From the NCBI GenBank assembly GCA_024644125.1, contig JAHELQ010000339.1:1-6276 (forward strand): 6,276 nt of DNA, read 5' to 3'. This document shows, piece by piece, positions 1 through 5,806 of the stretch. A program made the translations under genes and the position numbers. Numbering within the stretch: the stretch's first letter is position 1; each line of letters begins with the position of its first letter. The notes beneath the pieces are model-generated. The model made no database searches, had not been told where the DNA came from, and saw nothing but the letters and a program-made list of their open reading frames with translations. This DNA is from Candidatus Aminicenantota bacterium (lineage in GTDB: Bacteria > Acidobacteriota > Aminicenantia > UBA2199).

Positions 1-285
1 GCAAACATAATCGGCTCTGCAATCGAGAGCACGGCTGATTCCGCGGTTGACCGCGCCAGACCACCATAAATCGCCATTGCCCGTCAATAGAATCACGTCT
101 GGGTGATGGAGCGAGATATATTCTGAGGAGCCGTCGCTCGAACCGTCGTCAACTACAATGACGCGGAAATTCGGATAACGGATCTCCTCGACTCCGGCCA
201 GGCACTTCCGGGTATGCGCCAGGCCGTTATGGATGGGAATGACGATAAAAACGAGCGGAGACGGCTCTTCATTTTTGTATGCCAC
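1..285 (-). CDS. GT2-family glycosyltransferase, N-terminal part (gene runs off the left edge)
   Basis: This is the first 95 codons of a GT-A fold glycosyltransferase, expected to add one sugar from a nucleotide-sugar donor to a growing glycan at the inner membrane. Near the N terminus, PLVFIVIPIHNG is the typical first beta strand of family GT2. It is followed by VIVVDDGSSDGS, the nucleotide-binding strand with its Asp pair, and then GNGDLWWSGAVNRGI, which resembles the G(D/N)GxLWWxGAxNxG signature of a GT2 subgroup found in cell-surface polysaccharide clusters. The metal-binding DxD and the acceptor half are beyond the edge. No ATG is available. In-frame GTG codons lie at 289-291 and 283-285; I chose 283-285 because AGAAGG at 293-298 sits 7 nt before it and only 1 nt before the other. 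An in-frame TAA lies just upstream. The gene follows the NodH-type sulfotransferase after 19 nt and is probably co-transcribed. The family is clear; the sugar specificity is unknown. Confidence 0.85.
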   Translation of the reverse strand, partial: MAYKNEEPSPLVFIVIPIHNGLAHTRKCLAGVEEIRYPNFRVIVVDDGSSDGSSEYISLHHPDVILLTGNGDLWWSGAVNRGISRALDCRADYVC

Positions 286-292
286 AGCCACA

Positions 293-298
293 CCTTCT
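293..298 (-). promoter_or_regulatory. Shine-Dalgarno site AGAAGG that selects a GTG start
   Basis: On the minus strand AGAAGG is followed by 7 nt and then GTG at 285-283. That is good spacing, whereas the GTG at 291-289 would lie almost against the site. It supports translation of the downstream GT2 gene from the second GTG. Confidence 0.6.
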
Positions 299-304
299 AT
301 CGGA

Positions 305-1069
305 TTATTTTAGAAATTCGGCAAACCTTGTTCCTGAGAGATTGTCGCAGACTTCACTATAGTTTTCGATTGAATCCTGCAAATTTTGAGGGGATATTTT
401 TTTTTTTGCCGGCTTGATGTCGATATTGTTCCTGACGTCCAGGAATGAAAGGATTTGTGAAAGCGTCGATGAAAATTCTGTTGACAGGGTTTCATATTTG
501 ATGGTTATAGATTCGGTATTGATGGATTTCACAAGGTGATCCAATTGCAGGTTCTCGTTTTCGATCGCCTCTAATTCTTTTTCAAGTTTGGCGGTAGGGA
601 GCACGATTTTGGAACTGGCAAGTTCTGGGATTTTTTCTGCGATTCTTCGCTGCTCACTATGATATAGTCCGGTTTTTATGGATCTTTGGCGCGAAACGTA
701 GGTTTTTAAAATATTCTTTCGGATTATCTTGATGATTCTCACTTTGCGTTTTTTGAGATAATTCTGGACAAATGTAAGTCGATTTGCTTGATTCGCCATC
801 AGTTTAAATCCTCTGGCCCTAACTTTCTCCAGAGAATAGAAATGATCAAGATAATCGAAAATTTTCTGTTTGTGATTCAACAATTCAGGTCTTTGGGGTT
901 CCCCGGTTTCTAGCAAATGCTGCAAATAGGTGGGGATAATTTTCGGTTTGTAGCGGAGGTGATTGACAAATAATTCGTCCATGTTCAAGATGTCGGGATG
1001 CTGGTTCAAACTGGAACATAAAAGGATTGTTCCTGTGCGCTGGATACCCATGACGACAAATTTTACCAT
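305..1069 (-). CDS. NodH/LPS-type sulfotransferase (Sulfotransfer_3/Stf0-like)
   Basis: A 254-residue cytoplasmic enzyme predicted to transfer sulfate from PAPS to a glycan. Residues 10-17, QRTGTILL, form the 5'-phosphosulfate-binding loop (family usual: QRTGTTLL, so a Thr is replaced by Ile15). HPDI and DELF follow, as in bacterial NodH-like sulfotransferases. Residues 117-126, RKNILKTYVS, are the 3'-phosphate-binding motif with Arg117 and Ser126, followed by IKTG. Later come a KYETL segment (191-195), FLDV (209-212), and a C-terminal IENY (234-237) and LSGTRFAEFL block that I recall as common in this family. Length is normal. An upstream in-frame ATG at 1082-1084 exists, but ATG 1067-1069 is preferred: GGAGGAG lies 6 nt before it and it forms a TAATG junction with the stop of the GT4 gene, which suggests translational coupling. 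The gene contains an A11 tract at 397-407. The family is well supported; the acceptor is unknown. Confidence 0.88.
   Translation of the reverse strand: MVKFVVMGIQRTGTILLCSSLNQHPDILNMDELFVNHLRYKPKIIPTYLQHLLETGEPQRPELLNHKQKIFDYLDHFYSLEKVRARGFKLMANQANRLTFVQNYLKKRKVRIIKIIRKNILKTYVSRQRSIKTGLYHSEQRRIAEKIPELASSKIVLPTAKLEKELEAIENENLQLDHLVKSINTESITIKYETLSTEFSSTLSQILSFLDVRNNIDIKPAKKKISPQNLQDSIENYSEVCDNLSGTRFAEFLK
397..407 (-). repeat. A11 homopolymer inside the sulfotransferase gene
   Basis: Eleven consecutive A on the coding strand (T11 on the plus strand) encode part of Ala-Lys-Lys-Lys-Ile, near residues 221-225 of the NodH-type sulfotransferase. The family-like C-terminal motifs after the tract are in the same frame as the motifs before it, so the sequence as given is probably correct and not frameshifted. 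Confidence 0.9.
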
Positions 1070-2697
1070 TAGTTTCTCCTCCATTTACGGTGACTCAATG
1101 TATTGTATTTGCGCCAGATTTTCTTGAGGTTTTCTTTGGTGAATTTGATTAATCCAGCCGTAATTTTACCTGCGCGGTGGCTGTAAAACAACAATGCCTG
1201 TGTTCTGATAATTGTCTCGAAACGGTGGAGGATAAATTTCAACGATGCCTGGGTGTACTTCGTTCCCGGTTTGGAATCTAGATAGTCCGGCCGTTTTATG
1301 ATGGAAAGCGCGCAGTGTTTGTAGGTTTGGAAAAAATGTCGGTCTATTTTCGTTCTGGGATTCGGCAATGATATGCAGTCGTTTTTTTTTCTGAATTCCC
1401 TGAATCTAGAATTTTCGGAACGGCTTGTCTGTGAATCGCACAACTCAGCGAAGAGCTTTGAATAATTGTTTGCTTGATGGGATAAAGTGTACCCGGACTC
1501 GATCAAGTCTCTGCAGTTTGCGTTCATCTTCTCCCTGAGTCTCCGATCTGATGTAAGTTTGAGGATTCCGGCGGCTAGCGATTGGCTACTCATGTCTTCT
1601 GCCACGATTCCGGTGACGCCGGTCGTGATCATGTCCGGCATCCCACCTACCGGGAAACTGACTACCGGAGTTCCGCACGCCATCGATTCCAGCATTGTAT
1701 TTGGTAAATTGTCTTCCAGTGACGGCAGAAGATAGATATCTGCGGCTGAATAGATTGTCGCCAGTTTTTCGTCAGAGCGCACATAGCCAAAGGATTTGAC
1801 CGGTAGGTTAAATTCCTTCGGTTGTTTTTGCGCATCACCGAAGGTGAAAATCACTATTTTACCCATGCCGGCCTTTTTTTTGAAGTCTTTATCTCTAAGG
1901 CAAATTTCCAAAGCATCTTTGAGTTTAAAGTATCCTTTACGCTTCTCGCTATGGTATTCAGCTCCAAACAGCAAGCATATACTGTCTACTGGAACTTGCA
2001 AGTCTTGTTTGGCTTTTGTTTTTTCGATTGGCCGGAAAATTTCGGTTTCAACCGCGTTGGGGATAACCTCCGCCCTACAGCCTTTTAAGACGAGGCTCCT
2101 GGAGGCGCAACCGGCAAGCCATTTACTGGGAGTGACAATTGTGACATGTTCATTCCATGATTTTTTCTTGTGTTGAACCACATGGTAGGGAAGTTGATGG
2201 TCGTTGATTTTCAATTGCGGACAATCGGCGCAACCAGTTTCGTAGTTTTTGCATCCGGCCGAGTAATGGCAACCGCCGGTATAGGCATTTTCATCGTGCA
2301 ATGTCCAGACTACCGGTTTTTTCAACTTTAGCAATTCGCCAATCGATTCCACCGATTGAAATTTTGTCACCCAATGAAGATTGATAATATCCGAGTGAAT
2401 GATTGGTTCTGTTCCCGAAAGGTCGAATCCTGGATATGGGATAGTAAAATAGGTGTTGGACACCTCTGTCCGGTTTTTGTGGAAGGCATATTTCTCTACC
2501 ACGTTGAAAAAACGGTTTGCGCTGGCTCCATCCGGTTTTAGGGCCTGTACCTCAAACACATTGGGTGCCTGCGATTTTTTTCTGCGCACCGCCATCACGC
2601 TTTGATGGCCAATCAATTCCAGGGCATTGTGTAGCCTGAAGGCGGCTCTCGCTGCTCCCCCTTGAATATCTGAGGTGCTGAGGATTGCAATGTTCAT
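1069..2697 (-). CDS. GT4-family glycosyltransferase with cysteine cluster and long basic C-terminal tail
   Basis: A 542-residue GT-B fold retaining glycosyltransferase, expected to act on a lipid-linked glycan at the cytoplasmic face of the inner membrane. The N-terminal acceptor domain opens with MNIAILSTSD and GGAARAA (13-19), the glycine-rich loop of GT4 enzymes. HWV (108-110) and TLHD (132-135) follow. Cysteines 143, 149, 156 and 159 form a C-x5-C-x6-C-x2-C cluster within GGCHYSAGC and GCADCPQL, a pattern I recall from a GT4 subgroup. The donor domain shows VIPNAVE (211-217), a basic KRKG (252-255) and EDNLPNTMLESMACGTPVVS (328-347), containing the glutamate pair of the sugar-nucleotide site. 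The catalytic region ends near residue 420. About 120 more residues rich in Lys, Arg and His follow, with no motif I recognise. The start is supported by AAGGA at 2703-2707, 5 nt before ATG. The gene lies between the two sulfotransferases and ends in a TAATG junction with the second. The linkage it forms cannot be told. Confidence 0.92.
   Translation of the reverse strand: MNIAILSTSDIQGGAARAAFRLHNALELIGHQSVMAVRRKKSQAPNVFEVQALKPDGASANRFFNVVEKYAFHKNRTEVSNTYFTIPYPGFDLSGTEPIIHSDIINLHWVTKFQSVESIGELLKLKKPVVWTLHDENAYTGGCHYSAGCKNYETGCADCPQLKINDHQLPYHVVQHKKKSWNEHVTIVTPSKWLAGCASRSLVLKGCRAEVIPNAVETEIFRPIEKTKAKQDLQVPVDSICLLFGAEYHSEKRKGYFKLKDALEICLRDKDFKKKAGMGKIVIFTFGDAQKQPKEFNLPVKSFGYVRSDEKLATIYSAADIYLLPSLEDNLPNTMLESMACGTPVVSFPVGGMPDMITTGVTGIVAEDMSSQSLAAGILKLTSDRRLREKMNANCRDLIESGYTLSHQANNYSKLFAELCDSQTSRSENSRFREFRKKNDCISLPNPRTKIDRHFFQTYKHCALSIIKRPDYLDSKPGTKYTQASLKFILHRFETIIRTQALLFYSHRAGKITAGLIKFTKENLKKIWRKYNTLSHRKWRRN
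1076..1082 (-). promoter_or_regulatory. Strong Shine-Dalgarno GGAGGAG deciding the sulfotransferase start
   Basis: GGAGGAG lies inside the last codons of the upstream GT4 gene, 6 nt before ATG 1069-1067. It overlaps the alternative ATG at 1084-1082 and would be coding sequence if that codon were the start. The arrangement argues for the internal ATG and for coupled translation through the TAATG stop/start junction. Confidence 0.75.
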
Positions 2698-2702
2698 GGT
2701 TT

Positions 2703-2707
2703 TCCTT
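2703..2707 (-). promoter_or_regulatory. Shine-Dalgarno AAGGA for the 542-aa GT4 gene
   Basis: AAGGA lies 5 nt before ATG 2697-2695, in the 49-nt gap after the upstream sulfotransferase. This is the longest intergenic gap in the window. It is AT-rich and contains only a weak GGGA/TCCC inverted repeat, with no convincing terminator or promoter. Confidence 0.6.
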
Positions 2708-2746
2708 TTTTAATCGCTATGGGATATTTTTTCCCGTACCCTCAGG

Positions 2747-3535
2747 CTAATAAGCTAAAACATCCAACAAGTTCTCTGTGCACTCGCCAAACGCTTCCTC
2801 CACTTTAGGGGAGAAATAGTTTTTCCAATCGCCATGGATACCTTTTCTATAGTGATGGTTCTGATTTTCTTCCCCTTGTTTACGCCCATGAGCCAACCGC
2901 TCGAAACTGTGTTGGGACAACATTTTCTCCAGTTTCTCCCGAGGAATATCCAGCTCCAGGTGGCGGAACATCGCTTCGAAATGTGATAGTTGGTCAGGGC
3001 CGGTCAGGTCCTCGAAGCGGAAAACCTTCGTTTTTTTGTCGATTGCGGGTACGTATCCCCACGTTCTCATTGCTTTGAAAGAACCATCGTTTTGCAGGCA
3101 TTGGCAAATAAAGATCATACCGTCTTCCAGAGACACCTGATTCAATTTTTCCCGTATCATTGCGATACCCCCCATTAATGCATGAGAGTAACGTTTGGAA
3201 AAGTAATGTGATACCACCAGATCCCTGGGATCCCGTATGATGTAAATCGTCTTGTAACGTTTCGGCTTTGGGAATTTTGAATAATTGAAATAATCCATGT
3301 AAATGGGGCTGACGATAGTCCCTTCTGGAAACGGCGCGTCGAAAGTTCGTTTGTCTAAATTACGCGGATCATAGCCGTCTTTCATTTCGGATTCATAATT
3401 GTATAATTGAAGCCCTGATGCTTTTTTTACCTGGCTGTCGGCGAATATACTTTTAAGCCATTGGCTGCCGGCTTTGTGAATGGTGATATGAAAAATATTG
3501 GATAATTCCCCGTTGGGGTTTTTTTTAAAGAACAT
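2747..3535 (-). CDS. PAPS-dependent sulfotransferase (Sulfotransfer_1 type)
   Basis: A 262-residue soluble enzyme predicted to move sulfate from PAPS to an acceptor, here most likely the glycan made by the neighbouring glycosyltransferases. Residues 20-27, HKAGSQWL, occupy the place of the P-loop-like 5'-phosphosulfate motif (eukaryotic usual: KSGTTW), keeping the key Lys21. Residues 99-109, IIRDPRDLVVS, are the 3'-phosphate-binding strand and helix with Arg101 and Ser109. RKGIHGDWKNYF (230-241) is the conserved C-terminal RKGxxGDWKN element that contacts PAPS. FRFEDL precedes a helical region, as usual in the family. There is no His between residues 20 and 110, so the catalytic His of cytosolic SULT enzymes (a THLP segment) is missing; SPIY (76-79) occupies about that place. 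A good Shine-Dalgarno (AAGAGG) overlaps the stop of the upstream GT4 gene, 7 nt before ATG. The family assignment is firm; acceptor and catalytic base are open. Confidence 0.92.
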   Translation of the reverse strand: MFFKKNPNGELSNIFHITIHKAGSQWLKSIFADSQVKKASGLQLYNYESEMKDGYDPRNLDKRTFDAPFPEGTIVSPIYMDYFNYSKFPKPKRYKTIYIIRDPRDLVVSHYFSKRYSHALMGGIAMIREKLNQVSLEDGMIFICQCLQNDGSFKAMRTWGYVPAIDKKTKVFRFEDLTGPDQLSHFEAMFRHLELDIPREKLEKMLSQHSFERLAHGRKQGEENQNHHYRKGIHGDWKNYFSPKVEEAFGECTENLLDVLAY

Positions 3536-3542
3536 ATGATAA

Positions 3543-3548
3543 CCTCTT
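3543..3548 (-). promoter_or_regulatory. Shine-Dalgarno AAGAGG overlapping the upstream stop codon
   Basis: AAGAGG begins within the TAA stop of the 351-aa GT4 gene (TAAGAGG) and lies 7 nt before the ATG of the sulfotransferase at 3535-3533. The two genes are separated by only 11 nt, which fits coupled translation within one operon. Confidence 0.65.
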
Positions 3549-4602
3549 ATAAAAAATCCTGGTAAATTTTTTTATATTCTCCAGCAATATTGTGCCATGA
3601 TAACTCCAATGCCCGTGCTCTGGCGATTTCCGATCGCCGGGCCAGTTCTTTGCGGTCGGATGCCAGGGCTTCGAGGTATTCGGCGAAATGGCGTGGATCA
3701 TTGTCTTTTACCAAAAACGATGTGTCGCCGGGAAAATAATTTTGAATCGATTCCAGTTGCGTTGAAATTACCGGAAGGCCGCATGCCGCACCTTCCATGA
3801 GAAAGGTGTTGGCTGTAGCGTCTTTAAACGGGAGCAATAATGTGTGGCACGTCTGGTAGAGTTTGAGTAATTCCTCGTCGCTTATGTTTTCGTGAAAAAA
3901 AATATTGTTCAAGCCTTCTGGTATGGCGAAACGTTTGGAAACGATATGGAATTCAATCGCGGGATTATGTTTCATTATTTCAGCGGTTTTTAAAAGCGAA
4001 TCGTAATCGCGCATCCATATTCCGCCTGAAAGGCAGCGAAACATCTTCTGGTGTTTGGGTTCATTGCCCGGCACGAAATATTCTGTGTCCACTCCCAGTA
4101 GTACTGTCTCGATCCGTTCCCGCGGCATGAAACCCGCGAAATAGTCTGCCTGTGTCGGCGAAACCACCATCACACGATCCACCATGGAGACGATATTTTT
4201 GTTGATCAGCTTGTCCAACATTTCGGGAGGTTGATGGAACATGGCGATAATCGCAGGTTTGGAACGTAGAAAACTTTTTTTGCCCTTCCATTGGGGGAGA
4301 AACATCAGGCTATGTTCCCCGTCGAAATAGTGCACGATATCGGTTTTGAAGAGAGATATACTTACCCGGGTGAGGGTTTCCGCCACAAAATCGTTGAGTT
4401 GGTAAACCGCCACACCATTCTTTTTGATCTTTTTATATATCTTCTTCTTCAGCCATGGAGCCGGAAACCACCGCTCTCCCATCGGTACATTCATGACTCT
4501 CGTCTTCAGTGAATCCGAATCGAGGAATTTTTCAATCCGATTGAAGGCGGTATGCTTCCCCCAATGTGGGTAGTATGTTTTTATGATATTGACGTAATTC
4601 AT
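3547..4602 (-). CDS. GT4-family glycosyltransferase (351 aa)
   Basis: A GT-B fold glycosyltransferase, slightly shorter than most GT4 enzymes, expected to add a sugar to a growing surface glycan. The N-terminal half is poorly conserved and lacks the usual GG loop (YYPHWGKHTAF at 10-20). It includes DIVHYFDGEHS (88-98) and MFHQPPE (121-127), strands and loops of the acceptor domain. VMVVSPTQADYF (144-155) and LLGVDTEYFVP (168-178) mark the transition to the donor domain. The sugar-nucleotide region is LLLPFKDATANTFLMEGAACGLPVIS (255-280), where Glu270 matches the conserved second glutamate and Asp261 stands where the first Glu or Asp is found. The C-terminal helix closes the fold, as in Glycos_transf_1 proteins. 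The start ATG overlaps the TGA of the preceding GT4 gene (ATGA), with no strong Shine-Dalgarno, so translation is probably coupled to that gene. Donor and acceptor are unknown. Confidence 0.9.
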   Translation of the reverse strand: MNYVNIIKTYYPHWGKHTAFNRIEKFLDSDSLKTRVMNVPMGERWFPAPWLKKKIYKKIKKNGVAVYQLNDFVAETLTRVSISLFKTDIVHYFDGEHSLMFLPQWKGKKSFLRSKPAIIAMFHQPPEMLDKLINKNIVSMVDRVMVVSPTQADYFAGFMPRERIETVLLGVDTEYFVPGNEPKHQKMFRCLSGGIWMRDYDSLLKTAEIMKHNPAIEFHIVSKRFAIPEGLNNIFFHENISDEELLKLYQTCHTLLLPFKDATANTFLMEGAACGLPVISTQLESIQNYFPGDTSFLVKDNDPRHFAEYLEALASDRKELARRSEIARARALELSWHNIAGEYKKIYQDFL

Positions 4603-5798
4603 TGCTTCGTGTTCTGTTTCATGATTTCCAGTAGGGGGGACAGGTATCGCATGTTGTACTGTTGCGCGTACGCGTAGGCTTCTTTTGCGAGATTTTCCGC
4701 GTTTTGAGGAGAAATGTAGAGTTGATGAATATGATGGACAAATTCTTCCGTCGATTTAGCCAGAAGAAACGCTTTTCCCGCCGCATCTTCAAGGCCTGAG
4801 GCGCCATGCGGCGTGGTCACAAGTGGCTTGCCGTATCCCATAGCCTCGATGGTTTTGATTTTCAGTCCAGTACCCTCTCTTATTGGATTGACGACCAGAT
4901 GGGCCGCCGCGTAGTGCTGTTCCACATCGGGCACCTCGCCCAGCAAAACTGTTCCTTGAATGTTGTTGGGAAGATGATGGCAGATTCTGCCTGCGATAAA
5001 GAGAGTGACGGAGGGAATCCGTTTCTTGATTTCAGGCAGGATTTGGTTGAGGAAATATCGCATCCCTTCCACGTTGACTGGATTTTCGGAGCCCACATAG
5101 AGCAGACGGTACGCTTCATCGCTTTGCCGTGGAATGTGGAGATAGCGGATGACCACTTGATGGCCGATGGTGAGAACGGGTTTGGCGCAAAGACTTTCGT
5201 AGAAAATTTTTTCCTTGTCCTGAATCGCCAGAATTACATCCGCGCGGTTCAGGCCTCTAGCTTCTTCCTGTTTGGTGGTGTAAAAAAAGGTGGGTTCCAT
5301 TCCCAATTTCAAGTAGAGTTTGTGCCGGTTGGAAAACACATCCTGGGCTTCGAGTATTTTCAAACTTCCGGAATTCACGGTTTCCAGAACTTTTGAGTGA
5401 AATACATATAGAAGTATCACCGCCACGAATGTATCCGTCTGGGTCAATTGGCGCACATATTCGCCCACTGCCGGCTCATACCAGTCGTCTATCTTGAATG
5501 GTGTGACGATTCTTTTTTTGAACAGTTTGAAGATTATTTTTTTACTTAATTCAAAAAAGCGTCCACGCCGTGGAGAACCCTGAGGTTGTTGGTAATCGAT
5601 TTTGTAAAACTTGTCCCAACAGTGCTTCATCCCCTCTTCGTCGTAGTAGTGCTCCTGTGTGAGGTAGAGGAAGTGGATCTCGTATCCATTATCCTGCAAT
5701 GTCTTCAATAGGCTGTATAATTTTGCCCGGTTGCCTGCGGTGCGAGGGTGCGTCGGGGTGCCGGACACGGCGAGAATTTTTCGATTGGATTGATTCAT
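4599..5798 (-). CDS. GT4-family glycosyltransferase (399 aa)
   Basis: A GT-B fold glycosyltransferase of normal GT4 length, predicted to act in polysaccharide assembly. The N terminus (KILAVSGTPTHPRTAGNR, 7-24) is the first strand plus the acceptor loop. LEAQDVFSNRHKLY (149-162) resembles the conserved DVxSxR segment of a subgroup of these enzymes. RADVILAIQDKE (185-196) is the end of the acceptor domain. The donor domain begins at LLYVGSENPVNVEGMRYFL (232-250), the pattern of Glyco_trans_1_4, followed by LFIAGR (266-271). The catalytic and sugar-nucleotide segment is NPIREGTGLKIKTIEAMGYG (304-323), with Glu308 and Glu318, then GKPLVTTPHGASGLE (323-337). No signal peptide or membrane segment is evident. 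Its ATG is 8 nt after the stop of the GT2 gene, with only a weak Shine-Dalgarno, and its TGA overlaps the next ATG. Substrates cannot be inferred from sequence. Confidence 0.92.
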   Translation of the reverse strand: MNQSNRKILAVSGTPTHPRTAGNRAKLYSLLKTLQDNGYEIHFLYLTQEHYYDEEGMKHCWDKFYKIDYQQPQGSPRRGRFFELSKKIIFKLFKKRIVTPFKIDDWYEPAVGEYVRQLTQTDTFVAVILLYVFHSKVLETVNSGSLKILEAQDVFSNRHKLYLKLGMEPTFFYTTKQEEARGLNRADVILAIQDKEKIFYESLCAKPVLTIGHQVVIRYLHIPRQSDEAYRLLYVGSENPVNVEGMRYFLNQILPEIKKRIPSVTLFIAGRICHHLPNNIQGTVLLGEVPDVEQHYAAAHLVVNPIREGTGLKIKTIEAMGYGKPLVTTPHGASGLEDAAGKAFLLAKSTEEFVHHIHQLYISPQNAENLAKEAYAYAQQYNMRYLSPLLEIMKQNTKQ

Positions 5799-5806
5799 GG
5801 TTGTAA

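Noticed and set aside
310..495. Minus-strand frame overlapping the end of the NodH-type sulfotransferase.
   Set aside because: It is an alternative frame of a real gene and has no family motif or suitable start. It matters only as the frame reached if the A11 tract loses a base.
1796..2176. Plus-strand open frames inside the 542-aa GT4 gene.
   Set aside because: They are antisense to conserved GT4 coding sequence and have no known motif.
2698..2746. Possible terminator or promoter in the longest intergenic gap (GGGA...TCCC inverted repeat, A/T runs).
   Set aside because: The stem is only about 4 base pairs with a mismatch, and it is not followed by a U tract on the coding strand. No clear -35/-10 pair is seen.
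4806..5396. Plus-strand open frame of 196 codons.
   Set aside because: It lies wholly antisense to the well-supported 399-aa GT4 gene, has no recognisable domain and breaks the uniform minus-strand operon. It is a shadow frame.
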